From Ichthyophis bannanicus (taxonomy: Eukaryota > Chordata > Amphibia > Gymnophiona > Ichthyophiidae): a stretch of 64,000 bases of DNA. Below, piece by piece: positions 44,031 through 54,149 of this stretch. A model generated the notes under the pieces. It worked only from the letters and a program-made list of their open reading frames with translations. It was not told the DNA's origin and ran no database searches. Position 1 is the stretch's first letter. Each line of letters begins with the position of its first letter. The position numbers were made by a program, and so were the translations under genes. The stretch is taken from contig CM066033.1 of assembly GCA_033557465.1 (NCBI GenBank), forward strand, positions 1,306,247,519-1,306,311,518, in the 5' to 3' direction.

Positions 44031-45724
44031 ACAAGGTGCTGATCAGCGCCGGACAGAATAGCGTCACTGTTAATGATTTATATTGGGACAGAGATCGTTC
44101 ACTCATTTCACAGGGACCTTTGGAAAGTCAGCACTCAAGCAGTTACGTGACTCTGTTGCTACATTATGATTTTTTCAGAGAGCATTCAAGTAGCTCGCTT
44201 CTATGCTCAGAAGTCATAAATGCAAAGGTCAACTATAGAAAACCCAGCTGGACCAGTCCCAGTTTGGACTCACCTGCTCAATGGGCTCCAAACTGGCATC
44301 CACTGGTGTTTACTGCAGCTGCATCGATCTGGAACAAAACCAAAGTGGTCTGTTTTTTGCTCATATTTGAATTAGTTTTCTCTGTAGGCACCTGTCCATG
44401 CAAATCGTAGAGCCTGCTGTAACACCATGTACACTGCCTGCCAATCTTTACAAGCTGTGAAGGCACAATTTGGTGTGACTAACACAGAGAATACTCAAAC
44501 CTCCTGCCCTTGCAGTTCATGGAAATGCTCTGAAAACAAGAAAAAGACTTTGACTTCCTCCTGTGCTATGAGAGCAGTACAGTGTGGCAGACACAGGATG
44601 GCTCAGATTCCCTTGGACAAAATTTGTGGCTGGTGGACCACAGTGAAAGAGACATGATTAGGGAGAGGAGGAAAAATGTAGAGGCAGTGGAGGCAACAAG
44701 AGCAGCTGGAAGGGACATGGTCGAGCATGGTGTTGCTTCTTCTTGAGACTGGTTCTTCATTAACAAATTGGAAGGACTTTCCCTAGGAAGAGCTGGGGGG
44801 GGGGGGGGGTCTAGGGCAATTCAGCAAGAGCAGTCTTGTCCACAAGAACTGGAGCAAAGGTGGGGGAGAAAATGACCTCTTAGCTTGGTGCTGGTATTTT
44901 TTGGCCACACAAGCCACTACTACTGATGTTGTGCTGACACTCAGGATTGGCCCAACTATCAGGCAAGACTAGGTGGGTGCCTAGTACAGCAGCTTCTTGG
45001 GGGGGGGGGGACAGCAAAGAACAGCAGGTTTCAAAGCAATAGATTCGGATAGCCACACAAACTCAAAGAGCCATTGGCACATTCTTTACCTGTAGGCAGT
45101 ACGGGCAGACGTAAATATACGAAGCAAAGTTAAATATTTAAAGGTATGATGCCCTTATTCATTTCTACATGACTGCTGTGGAGACGGAATTCAAAGGATC
45201 ATGACTTGAGTTCAATAATCTAAATTTTGGGGTATAGGCTGAAAGTTTCATTAGGGCACCCACTACTTTGAACCAGTCCCTGGGCTGGCCCTACCGACAC
45301 TTCCAAGTGATGACAGACATTAGGGGTGAGGCTACTACAGCAATCTGGAGAATCCAGAAGTGCGGGGGCCAAAGGAAGTTGTCTTGATTTGTTACCCTCT
45401 ACTGACGGCCTTGCAAAATGAGCCACTGATGGCTTCCATTAAACGTGAGCCTAACTAGGGCAGCTGCCTGCTGCTGGCTCTTCACAGCCACCCAGTGCAT
45501 TCATCACACCAATCATTTGCTCTGTTTTATGCATGCAAGGTCATTCACTGGTGGGCCACACATGAGCAGTAGAGCAGGAAAAGTGTGGCCTCCACAAGTC
45601 ACATAGCTATCTCTACCCTAAGGGGAGAGGAAATTGCATCACTACTGTAGTTATCAAATTGTGACAACTACTAAAGGATGTTTAGACCCAATGTGGGGGT
45701 TGCTTACTGCTCACAGTCTGATTT
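44031..45724. other. Unassigned, with two long G runs
   Basis: G homopolymers lie at about 44797-44810 and 44999-45010. GGATTGGCCCAACTATCAGG near 44945 and its likely inverted partner near 45275 (GGCTGGCCC) hint at an old repeat, but I cannot delimit one. The open frames are short and show no family signature. Confidence 0.4.
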
Positions 45725-46330
45725 AACATAGTAACACAGTAAATGACAGCAGATAAAGACCAGTATGGTCCATCTAGTCTGCCCAGTAAGATGGCAAGAG
45801 TAGGTGCACCTGCCGCTCCATGCAGGCCACCCCTCCCCATGTCTTTGTTTAGGGATGAACCCACCGCTCCATGTAGGACACCCCCTATTTGTTAAGAAAT
45901 TAGATAGTTAAGTTTATTTTGATTTTATCCTGTTGCTGTAAAGGGATCCACTGTGTCTGTACCATGCCATCTTGAATTCTGTCACTGTATTTGCCCTCAC
46001 CACTTCCATCAGGAGGGCATTCCAAGCATCCACCACCCTTTCAGTGAAAAAGTATTTCCTGACGTTGCCTTTCAGTTTACCCCCCTTGCAGCTTCATGTT
46101 ATGCCTCTAGTTTTACAGCTTCCCCATCTTTGCAAGAGGTTTGTTTGTTCATTATTTCTCTTTAAGTGTTTAAAGGTCTGAATCTTATCTCCCCTGTCCC
46201 TTCTCTCCTCCAGAGTGTACATATTTAGATCTTCAAGTCTCTTCTCATAAGGCTTCTGACGCAGGCTCCAAATCATTTTGGTCGCCTTCCTCTGAACAGT
46301 TTCCAGATTTGGTACACGTTTGAATTTTCA
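45725..46330 (-). mobile_element. CR1-B 3' end with C-terminal coding remnant
   Basis: Starts with AACATAGTAACACAGTAAAT (two 8-mers) and the CR1-B 3' end (CAGTATGGTCCATCTAGTC). The minus strand then encodes a degenerate C-terminus, MIWSLRQKPYEKRLEDLNMY and TLEERRDRGDKIQTFKHL (46094-46276). It is 5' truncated near 46330. Nothing recognised at 46331-46660. Confidence 0.75.
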
Positions 46331-46664
46331 TATCCAAAGTGCTGAACAGGCTCTTTTCAAGCAAGTTTATTGGCTTTTTGCTTCCTCTTTTAATTTTATC
46401 TCTAATTCTCCTTCCTTTTCTTGTTCCAGATTCTTATTTGCTTCATATTCTGCCAAAAACAGTACTGAATAATATCATATCTCTGCCTCTTTTTCTAACA
46501 AAAAGTCCCATCTCCTCTGAGTTCACTTTGCAGCTGTCCAAGCTGTTTTACATGTATCAGTATCACGTCAGTATGCAGCGGAAGATCCCCTCTTCACTCA
46601 TCTGTCCTATTCTCATGCTTTGTCTGTATCAGTGAGGAAGGAATTCTCAACAACAGTGCAGGTA

Positions 46665-46752
46665 CAATTAAGCCAGTAAGGTTTTCAGGATTACCACAAT
46701 GAGCATGCATGAGATAAAATCTGTCTATAATGGAGACCCACTGTATGTAAAT
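46665..46752. mobile_element. Fragment of the hAT-like MITE seen at 57581
   Basis: Shares GGTTTTCAGGAT..CCACAATGA and GCATGAGATAAA with the MITE at 57581-57708. Both termini are missing. Confidence 0.5.
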
Positions 46753-46759
46753 TTGCTAC

Positions 46760-47115
46760 TACTACTACTGAACATTTGTATAGCGCTACAAGACGAATGC
46801 AGCGCTGCACAGACACGTGTAAGAGACAGTACCTGCTCATCAGAGCTTACAATCTAATCAAGACAGACAACACAGTAGCTGTAGACACAGGATATGTCTA
46901 GGGGGAATGGTGAGGAAACACAAAGGAGATCGGGTAAATCAAGATCTGAAAACAGCAGCGAAGAGATGAGTTTTCAGCCTGGATTTGAAAAGGGTCAGAG
47001 AAGGCACCTGGCATACAGAATCAGGTACTTTGTTCCAGGCATAAGGAGCAGAAAGGTGAAAGGAGTGATGTCTGGAGTTAGCAACAGAAGAGAAAGGCAC
47101 AGATAGAAGCAAATT
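46760..47115 (-). mobile_element. L2-clade LINE 3' end
   Basis: A (TAC)n tail at about 46757-46772, then AGCGCTACAAGACGAATGCAGCGCT, a terminal stem-loop. On the minus strand the C-terminus reads RHHSFHLSAPYAWNKVPDSV and LTLFKSRLKTHLF (46939-47127), the usual L2 end. DIRS copy 2 begins at its right edge. Confidence 0.75.
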
Positions 47116-47170
47116 GCCAGAAAGCACAGTTACTTACCTGTAACAGGTGATCTCTGCGAACAGCAGGAAT

Positions 47171-47312
47171 AAGTCTTCACATATGGGTATCGTCGGTACC
47201 GACGGAGCCTGCGCGGGAACTCTCCCTAGCGTCCAGTAAGAAAGCTTTTGGGAGCATCCCACAGCGCCTGCGCGTTGCCTTCCCGCCTTTCCTAACCGCC
47301 TCTCTCTAGTTC
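47171..47312. repeat. DIRS copy 2 left inverted terminal repeat
   Basis: Reverse complement of 52621-52763 with only about 8-10 mismatches over 142 bases, including GTCGGTACCGAC and AAAGCTTTTGGGAGCATCCC. Confidence 0.9.
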
Positions 47313-47395
47313 GAGTTTTAAAGCTGAGACAAAGAGAGAGAGAGGAAAGGAAAGATAGATAGAGAGATACAACTCCCAGGGGAGGTGGGTGGGTT

Positions 47396-47490
47396 GTGAA
47401 GACTTATTCCTGCTGTTCCCAGAGATCACCTGTTACAGGTAAGTAACTGTGCTATCTCCAGGAACAAGCAGGAATGAGTCTTCACATATG
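47396..47490. repeat. DIRS copy 2 internal complementary region
   Basis: 47396-47453 complements the left terminus (47123-47180) with a single mismatch. From 47454 it complements the right terminus (about 52748-52784). The join is CTGTGCT/ATCTCCAGG. The half-sites carry this copy's own variants: CTTATT on the left side, AATGAGTC on the right side. Confidence 0.9.
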
Positions 47491-47608
47491 GGGACTCCCT
47501 AGCTGCAGATGCCAGGGAGAGACCCCATGGTTGTGTGCCCTTGCAGAGGGCTCCACTTCCCCCCCATGGATCTCTGGCATCCAACCAGGGTAGGTGGGTA
47601 GGAGTTGA

Positions 47609-49846
47609 TTAGGAATGGAACAGGTGTTTTAGAACAGCCTGACCAAACGAGGCATCCCGGCGGGAGTCCTTGTCCAAACAGTAATGGGCTGTGAAGGTGT
47701 GAACCGAGGCCCAGGTGGCCGCTCGACAGATCTGGTTGATGGACACCGAGTTTAGATGAGCCATTGAGGCTGCCATGGCTCTCACACTGTGAGCTGTGAC
47801 ATGGCCCTCCAGAGAAATGTTCTTACTCTGGTAGGCAAAAGAAATACACTGAGCAATCCAGCTGGACAGTGTTCTCTTAGAGACTGGAAGTCCTAAATGA
47901 GAAGGATCAAAAGCAACAAAGAGTTCAGAAGACTTTCTATGTTGCTGTGTTCTTTGTAAGTAGAAAGCGAGAGCTCTCTTACAATCCAAGATATGAAGAT
48001 TCCTCTCTGCATTTGATGCATGAGGTCCTGGAAAAAAGACAGGTAAATATATCTCCTGGTTCAGATGAAAAGGCGAGACCACTTTAGGCATAAAGTGTGG
48101 ATTGGTCCTGAGGACTACCTTATCATGATGGAACCTTGTATAAGGTGGATTAGCCACCAAAGCTTGCAAATCACTGATGCGGCGTGCTGAGGTGACTGCA
48201 ATGAGAAAAACAACTTTCCAAGAAAGAAATTTCAAGGAGATGCTGGCTAAAGGTTCAAAGGGTGGCTTCATAAGCTGGCCAAGAACCAGGTTTAAGTCCC
48301 ATGCCACTGGAGGTGGTCTAATGAGAGGTTTAGTTAAAAGAAGGCCTCTCATGAATCTTGCTATAAGAGGGTGAGAGGAGATAGGTTGTCCATTGAGAGG
48401 CTTGAGGGACACTGAAATAGCACTCAAATGGACTCTTACTGAATTCGTTTTCAGGCCTGCATGGGACAGGTGTAGGAGATACTCTAGTAGAGAATTCAGA
48501 AGTATTGCAAGAGGGTTTAGACCCTTCTCTGAACACCAAATGGTGAATCTTTTCCATTTGAAAGCATAGGAACGTCTAGTAGAAGGCTTCCTAGAGGCAT
48601 GAATAACATCTCTAACTTGTTGAGAGAGATGAAAATCTTGAATGTCTAGGCCCTCAGCAACCAAGCCCTGAGATGGAGCGACTGGGGGTTTGGGTGCCAC
48701 AATGTTCCCTCTTCCTGGGACAAAAGGTCTGGTGCAGAGCCTAAGTCCAGGGAAGGAGCTTGAGAGAGATGCAGAAGTAGAGGGTACCACACTTGGCGTG
48801 GCCAATGTGGTGCTATGAGGATCATGGTCCCTCAATCTCTCTGAAGCTTGAATAGTGTTTTGGGAATTGGTGGAAAGGCATAAAGGAAGTCTTGACCCCA
48901 GTGAAGGAGGAAGGCATCCTTGGCCTGAACTCCCTGACACGGAATTCTGGAACAGAACCGGGGAAGTTTGGCATTCCATGGACTTGCCAAGAGGTCTATG
49001 TCCGGGGTTCCCCAAATTCGAAAAATCCTGGCTACCTGGTCCATGTGGAGGGACCACTCGTGTGGGAGCAGAACTCGACTGAGTCTGTCCACCCAAGAGT
49101 TTTGAATACCTGGAAGATATACTGCCAGAAGATGGATGTGATGCTCTCTGGCGAAGGCCCACAGTCGCAAAGCTTCGTTGCAAAGCGACAGAGAGCCAGT
49201 CCCTCCCTGTTTGTTTACATAGAACATGGCTACTTGATTGTCCGTATGGATGAGGACTGTCCTGTAGCTGAGCAGGGAATGGAACACTCTGAGAGCTAAG
49301 AATATTGCTCTGAGTTCCAATAGATTGATATGCAGAGAAGTCTCCTGTGGAGACCAGATGCCCTGGGTGGAGAGATCTTGCAGATGAGCTCCCCAACCCT
49401 TTGGAGAAGCATCTGTTGTGAGAGTTGCTTGGGGTAGTGGTTGCTGAAAAGGGGACCCCAGCAACAGGTTTTGAGAGGACTTCCACCACTGGAGAGACCA
49501 AAATAGATGACTGGAGTTTGCTATTTTGTCTGACAGGCAACCTGATGCCTGAGTCCATTGAGCTGCCCTCATGTGAAGGCGAGCATATGGAACCACATGC
49601 ACGGTGGATGCCATGTGGCCTAATAGTTGTAACACCTCTCGAGCAGTTAATTGGGACTTTAACTGAATCTGGGAGGGTAACTGCACCAGACGTAGGCAAC
49701 GGGCCTGAGGAAGATAGGCCCTTGCAGTTGTGGTATCCAGCAAGGTCCCTATGAACTCTAGAGACTGAGTAGGGGTGAGATTGGATTTTGGGATGTTTAT
49801 TACTAGTCCCAAATACTGAAGGATACGCACTGTGCAGGTTAGACAA
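47609..49846 (-). CDS. DIRS copy 2 tyrosine recombinase (YR) frame
   Basis: 745-residue open frame. The recombinase domain proper occupies roughly the last 390 residues, from FHLSQQVRDVIHASRKPSTR onward, with a SAM-like N-part (RRSYAFKWKRFTIWC, LLEYLLHLSHAGLKTNSVRV). Catalytic residues are intact: Arg about 555 in TSARRISDLQ, His about 686 and Arg about 689 in TAHSVRAMAAS, a Trp/His block in ATWASVHTF, and Tyr about 722 in FTAHYCLD. The first half overlaps the RT/RNase H gene in another frame and is Ser/Pro-rich; much of it may not be translated. Family role: integrates the DNA circle. It has no visible start signal, so the true start is uncertain. Confidence 0.85.
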   Translation of the reverse strand: MSNLHSAYPSVFGTSNKHPKIQSHPYSVSRVHRDLAGYHNCKGLSSSGPLPTSGAVTLPDSVKVPINCSRGVTTIRPHGIHRACGSICSPSHEGSSMDSGIRLPVRQNSKLQSSILVSPVVEVLSKPVAGVPFSATTTPSNSHNRCFSKGLGSSSARSLHPGHLVSTGDFSAYQSIGTQSNILSSQSVPFPAQLQDSPHPYGQSSSHVLCKQTGRDWLSVALQRSFATVGLRQRASHPSSGSISSRYSKLLGGQTQSSSAPTRVVPPHGPGSQDFSNLGNPGHRPLGKSMECQTSPVLFQNSVSGSSGQGCLPPSLGSRLPLCLSTNSQNTIQASERLRDHDPHSTTLATPSVVPSTSASLSSSFPGLRLCTRPFVPGRGNIVAPKPPVAPSQGLVAEGLDIQDFHLSQQVRDVIHASRKPSTRRSYAFKWKRFTIWCSEKGLNPLAILLNSLLEYLLHLSHAGLKTNSVRVHLSAISVSLKPLNGQPISSHPLIARFMRGLLLTKPLIRPPPVAWDLNLVLGQLMKPPFEPLASISLKFLSWKVVFLIAVTSARRISDLQALVANPPYTRFHHDKVVLRTNPHFMPKVVSPFHLNQEIYLPVFFPGPHASNAERNLHILDCKRALAFYLQRTQQHRKSSELFVAFDPSHLGLPVSKRTLSSWIAQCISFAYQSKNISLEGHVTAHSVRAMAASMAHLNSVSINQICRAATWASVHTFTAHYCLDKDSRRDASFGQAVLKHLFHS

Positions 49847-50904
49847 GTCTGGGCCTCTGACTGGGATGGGGCTTGAATGAGCCAGTCATCCAGATATGGG
49901 AATACGAATATTCCTAGAGTGCGGAGAAATGCAGCTACAACTGCCATGCATTTCGTGAACACCCTTGGTGCAGAGGCCAGACCGAAAGGAAGCACCCTGT
50001 ATTGGTGGTGCTTTCCTTGAAAAAGGAACCGAAGGAACCTTCTGTGTGTTGGATGGATGAGGACATGGGTGTCCGCATCCTTGAGATCTAGAGAACAACG
50101 CCAATCCTGACTCTGAAGGTATGGAAGCAGAGCCCCTAGAGAAATCATTTTGAATTTCTCCTTGAATAGAAACTTGTTCAATTCTCTGAGATCTAATATG
50201 GGTCTGTAGCCCCCTGTTTTATTTGAGATAAGAAAATAAGGGGAGTAGAACCCTGAGCCCTGTTGAAGAAGAGGTACTTCTTCTATTGCCCCTTGTGCAA
50301 GAAGGGTAGCAATCTCCTGACCTAGAAGGTTGAGGAGAGATGTTGGAGAATTGAACTGTTTCACCATGGCGTGAAGAGGAAGGTTTAAGAAGTGAAGCTT
50401 GTACCCTTCCTTTATGATGGAGAGGGTCCATTGCTCTGCTGTGATTTGCTCCCATCTGGGAGCAAAGTAAGTCAACCTTCCTGGAATGGTGAGGGGCTCT
50501 GGGTTTCCCAGAGCTAGAAAGGCTAAGTTCTCTAGTTGCAAGTCAAAGGCCCTGAGGAGGTTGAGGCTGCTGGGCTGTGGTAGGCCTGGCAGCCTTTGAC
50601 TTGGCCTGTTTAGGTGGTTGCTGACACTTTGCAGCACAACGACCTGCAGAAGATGTCTGCCCATGAGCAGGATAATATCTTCCCTTTTTAGAAAAAGATG
50701 TCTTTTTGAACAATCTTTTCTTAACAGGGGCAGAGGTAGACTTTGAAAGTCGATCCAAAGCAGAGTTCTCAGCATCCATCTGAGTGGCCTTTGCTTGCCA
50801 ATCTCTGCCAAACAGGTTTTCACCTGTACAAGGAAGGTTTCCCAACTCATCTTGGACCCAGAGTTCCAAATCAGAGGCTTGTAACCAAGCAATTCTACGT
50901 GCAC
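48832..50904 (-). CDS. DIRS copy 2 reverse transcriptase / RNase H
   Basis: 690-residue open frame. The first ~160 residues overlap Gag and look out of frame; the family match starts at about IIKEGYKLHF (163). RT: FLISNKTGGYRPILDLRELN (about 224-243), SLDLKDADTHVLIHP (about 271-285; the usual DAY reads DAD), LPFGLASAPRVFTKCM (305-320) and YLDD (337-340). RNase H: TTDASPKGWGAHL (496-508), LLELRAIFLAL (528-538) and HTDNQVAMFYVNKQGGTGSL (from about 553), so the D-E-D acids are present. The end has DIDLLASPWNAKLPRFCSR, typical of DIRS. Family role: copies DIRS RNA into DNA. The frame is open, but Gag is damaged. Confidence 0.88.
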   Translation of the reverse strand: MHVELLGYKPLIWNSGSKMSWETFLVQVKTCLAEIGKQRPLRWMLRTLLWIDFQSLPLPLLRKDCSKRHLFLKREDIILLMGRHLLQVVVLQSVSNHLNRPSQRLPGLPQPSSLNLLRAFDLQLENLAFLALGNPEPLTIPGRLTYFAPRWEQITAEQWTLSIIKEGYKLHFLNLPLHAMVKQFNSPTSLLNLLGQEIATLLAQGAIEEVPLLQQGSGFYSPYFLISNKTGGYRPILDLRELNKFLFKEKFKMISLGALLPYLQSQDWRCSLDLKDADTHVLIHPTHRRFLRFLFQGKHHQYRVLPFGLASAPRVFTKCMAVVAAFLRTLGIFVFPYLDDWLIQAPSQSEAQTCLTCTVRILQYLGLVINIPKSNLTPTQSLEFIGTLLDTTTARAYLPQARCLRLVQLPSQIQLKSQLTAREVLQLLGHMASTVHVVPYARLHMRAAQWTQASGCLSDKIANSSHLFWSLQWWKSSQNLLLGSPFQQPLPQATLTTDASPKGWGAHLQDLSTQGIWSPQETSLHINLLELRAIFLALRVFHSLLSYRTVLIHTDNQVAMFYVNKQGGTGSLSLCNEALRLWAFAREHHIHLLAVYLPGIQNSWVDRLSRVLLPHEWSLHMDQVARIFRIWGTPDIDLLASPWNAKLPRFCSRIPCQGVQAKDAFLLHWGQDFLYAFPPIPKTLFKLQRD

Positions 50905-52397
50905 CTATGGCAATAGCCGTGGCTCTGCTTACACACTCAAAAGAGTCAAAGGCTGCACAGTTGGAGAATTTGGAAACATCTTGGGCATGTTTGAGCAAAG
51001 TGAGAAATTCCTGCCTTTTATCTTCTGAAATAAAAGGAGCTAAAGTCTGCAGATGATCTGTGACTTCTTTTAGAAACATCCCCATATAAAGACTATAGGA
51101 GTTGATTCTGGCAGCAAGCATATTGGCCTGGAAAATCCTTCGGCCAAAAGCATCTAGAGTCCTACATTCACATCCTGGAGGATTACATGAGTGTCTCTTT
51201 GCACTCTTTATTTTCTTCATGGCAGACTCTACCACAATAGAGTGGTGAGGAAGCTGAGTCTTATGAAAACCAGGACAGGGAGGGATACGGTACATGGTGT
51301 CTAACCTGCGAGAATGAGGAGAGGTGGTGAGAGGAGTCTCCCACATGCCCAACATGAGATCATAGAGAATCTCATGAATAGGTAAGGTAGCTGCTTCCTT
51401 AGGAGCCTTAGTATATTGCAAAATATTTCTTGGCTCTAGGCTCTGACTCAGAGGCCACTGTGATGGAGAGGCCTCTAGCCACTTCCCTAATGAAGTCTTG
51501 AAAAGACAAGTCCTCTGGAGGAGACATTCTTCGTTTTGGAGAATCAGACTCCTGAGGAAGAAGCACCGGTGCATCGACAGAAACCTTCGACTCATCAGAG
51601 TCTTCAGAGGAATCGAAGTATCGCCTGTCTGGATGCTCCTGTAAAGCCCGATACACGTACCGAGAGGGATCGACATCGGGAGTAAGCAGTACCGGTTTGG
51701 TACCGATGGGCATCGTAGGACAGGGTACCGTTGCAGCCGACACCGAAGCCGATGTCGATGCAATCGGTACCGGCACCGGGAATGCTGCCGATGCCGGAGT
51801 CAGTACTGGCAACGGAGATTGTTGCGGTACCGAAGGCGTCGAAGCCTGCATAAACGCCGTAAGGGTGCGCTGCATGGACAGAATTTTCTGATCCATCGAT
51901 GCCACCAGAGTCTGGATGTCGGTACCAGTGGAGGCCACCGGTACCGCAGAACACGGCAACAGGTGATCGGTCGAGGCCGTGCCATCGATGTCAACCTGTG
52001 ACCCCATAGATAATGCTTTGGAAGCCGGAACTTCCCGCCGGGGTAATTTTGCCGGAGCGGAATCCTCGAGGGCAAGCCCGGAGGCATCTCAATGCTTGGA
52101 GGGAGATTTGCCCTTCAAGGACCGGCTAGATTTATGTTTGGTTACCTGAGATCCATGGGAGGAAGAAGAAGCCCTGGAAGACGTCGATGCCACCGAGGCT
52201 GCATCAGAGGGAAACAGGGTACTGAGCTTGGCTGCTCGGTTCTGCCGACCCCTTTTAGACATCATGGTGCAGGACACACAATCCGTGATGGAATGATCAA
52301 GACCCAAACATTCCAGACACCAATCATGGGTGTCGGTGACAGAAATAGTACCGCCACATTTTGTGCACTTTTTGAACCCAGAAGCGGGCTTCTCCAT
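50543..52397 (-). pseudogene. DIRS copy 2 Gag, one stop and one frameshift
   Basis: The start is chosen at 52397 (MEKPASGFKKCTKCG), the same start as in copy 1. The N-terminus has a Cys-rich motif (CTKCGGTISVTDTHDWCLEC, then a later CVSC). An in-frame TGA at 52089-52091 falls where copy 1 reads Gln. The frame then goes on through a Ser/Pro/Val linker to about 51408. Near 51430 a one-base shift moves the reading to the 50543-51763 frame, with EAATLPIHEILYDLMLGMWE, LPHHSIVVESAMKKIKSAK and FGRRIFQANMLAARINSY, the capsid-like core of vertebrate DIRS Gag. The C-terminus is basic (KKRLFKKTSFSKKGRYYP) and Gln/Pro-rich. Expected role: packaging of element RNA. Confidence 0.82.
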
Positions 52398-52620
52398 GAG
52401 GAGAAAATATTTAGGCCTAAGGCCCAAAGTAAAAATGCACAGCTGAAAGAATAAAAGGTTTTTTTTTTTTTTTTTGAAGAAGAAGAAGAAGAAAGAAAAG
52501 AAAAGACCGGCGGTACCGGTCTGACGTCGAAGGCAGACGTGACACAGAAAAATAAAGAAAAAAATAAAGAACTTCTTCTGCGGTGACAGGAACACGACCT
52601 GCTGGCTCTGCGGAAAAGAA

Positions 52621-52763
52621 GAACTGGAGAGAGGCGGTTAGGAAAGGCGGGAAGGAAGCGCACAGGTGCTGTGGGATGCTCCCAAAAGCTTTCTTACTGG
52701 ACGCTGGGGAGCGTTCCCGCGCAGGCTCCATCGGTACTGACGATACCCATATGTGAAGACTCA
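52621..52763. repeat. DIRS copy 2 right inverted terminal repeat
   Basis: Pairs with 47171-47312. Between it and Gag lies a leader with a long T run on the plus strand (about 52459-52475) and GAAGAAGAAG repeats. Confidence 0.9.
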
Positions 52764-52787
52764 TTCCTGCTTGTTCCTGGAGATAAA

Positions 52788-53150
52788 GATTTAGGCATCA
52801 TCGTGGATAACATGTTAAAACCCTCTGCCCAGTGTGCAGCAGCGGCCAAGAGAGCAAATAGAATGCTAGGTATCATAAGGAAAGGAATGGAAAATAAAAC
52901 AAAGGATATTATAATGCCTCTGAATCGTGAAGAGGGTGGCTTAAGCACATTCTTATATAGAAAGGTGGTTGATCGCAATAAGCTACTGCATTTCAATCAT
53001 CATCTATATAAGTTAAAATGATGTTAAAAAGATGTTAGGACTCTTCAACTCGGAGAAAGGGATAAGCACCATAGAATCTATTTACTTTTGGGAATCCTGC
53101 CAGGTGCTTGTGACCTAAGTTGGCCACTATTGAAAACAAGATATGTTCTT
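52788..53150 (+). mobile_element. CR1-A fragments around an unknown piece
   Basis: 52788-52925 encodes [20 protein letters not shown] and [20 protein letters not shown]. About 53060-53150 resembles the CR1-A 3' UTR end (TGACCTAAGTTGGCCACTAT, ATATGTTCTTAT). The 100 bases between are not recognised. 53151-53320 shows nothing. Confidence 0.65.
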
Positions 53151-53321
53151 ATACTCTTCTAACACATGCTACAGGAACAATGATTGCAGATGCTTTGCTG
53201 AAAGACTAGAGCCCCACAGTTACTGCTCTAAATAACCATTCTGTTCATTCATTTCTATTTTTGTTTAATAATATTTGTAGTTTGTGTATCAAAAGTCCTA
53301 ACAAATGAAATAAATAAGTGC

Positions 53322-53815
53322 ATAGAAACATAGAAACATGATGACAGAAAAAGACCACATGGCCCAACTAGTCTGTCCTTCCATAACAACAACTACAACA
53401 GTCCCCTTTTTTCCTTTAGAGATCCTCTGTATTGGTCCCATGCTTTTTTGAATTCAGTTACTGTCCTCATCTCTACCACCTCCACTGGGAGACTATTCCA
53501 CGGATCCACCACTCTTTCCCTAAAGAAATATTTCCGCATATCACTCCTGAATCTATCTCCCTTCACCCTCATCCCATGTCCCCTCGTAGCAGAACTTGCT
53601 TTCAATTGAAAGAGGCTCTCTCCCTGAACATTTATGCCACGGAGGTATTTAAACATCTCAATCATATCACCTCTATCCCGCCTTTCCTCTAAGGTGTACA
53701 TATTAAGATCCTTAAGTCTGTCCTCATATGCTTTATAATGAAGACCACTAATCATTTTAGTAGCCACCCTCTGCACCGACTCCATCCTGTTCACATCCAT
53801 CATAGTATCCATTGA
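53322..53815 (-). mobile_element. CR1-B 3' end with open C-terminal domain
   Basis: The left end has CATAGAAACATAGAAACATG (two 8-mers). The minus-strand frame 53393-53812 (139 residues) reads NRMESVQRVATKMISGLHYK, YTLEERRDRGDMIEMFKYLR and WNSLPVEVVEMRTVTEFKKA, the same C-terminus as 16900-17300. It is 5' truncated at about 53815. 53816-54149 is unassigned. Confidence 0.82.
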
Positions 53816-54149
53816 ATAAAATACAATACAAACCAGTTATCTACAGAAGCACATTCAAAAAAGCAAGTTCAAAAAGATTTGCCTTTACGTATTTTCAAAA
53901 TTTTAAGTAATCTGATTCGAAACAAATCTCTACTGGCAGTGAGCTCCAAAACAAGACAGTGGTGCAGGAAGATGCAGCAGCTTGCTAAGATTGCACACCG
54001 GTGGGATCAAATGTAAACTGTAACCACTAGAACACAGAGAGTGCAAAGGTTGGTACGAGGAGGGGCTGATAGCTTTCTGTTTTGTTACAAGGCCAGAGAC
54101 TATAGGCACGCTTCAGTTCCAGAGGTCCAAATTATCTCTGTGCAGTTTC

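Larger units (their letters stand above)
47123..52784 (-). mobile_element. DIRS retrotransposon copy 2, structurally complete
   Basis: 5.66 kb from AGCACAGTTACTTACCTG at the left to GTTCCTGGAGAT at the right. It contains inverted terminal repeats (47171-47312 and 52621-52763), an internal complementary region (47396-47490) and, in sense order on the minus strand, Gag, RT/RNase H and tyrosine recombinase. No target duplication is seen, and no DDE integrase or protease. The RT and recombinase frames are open; Gag has one stop and one frameshift. Confidence 0.93.

Noticed and set aside
48832..49846. First half of the 745-residue recombinase frame as a separate protein domain
   Set aside because: It overlaps the RT/RNase H gene, is Ser/Pro-rich and matches no domain; possibly only an overlap extension.
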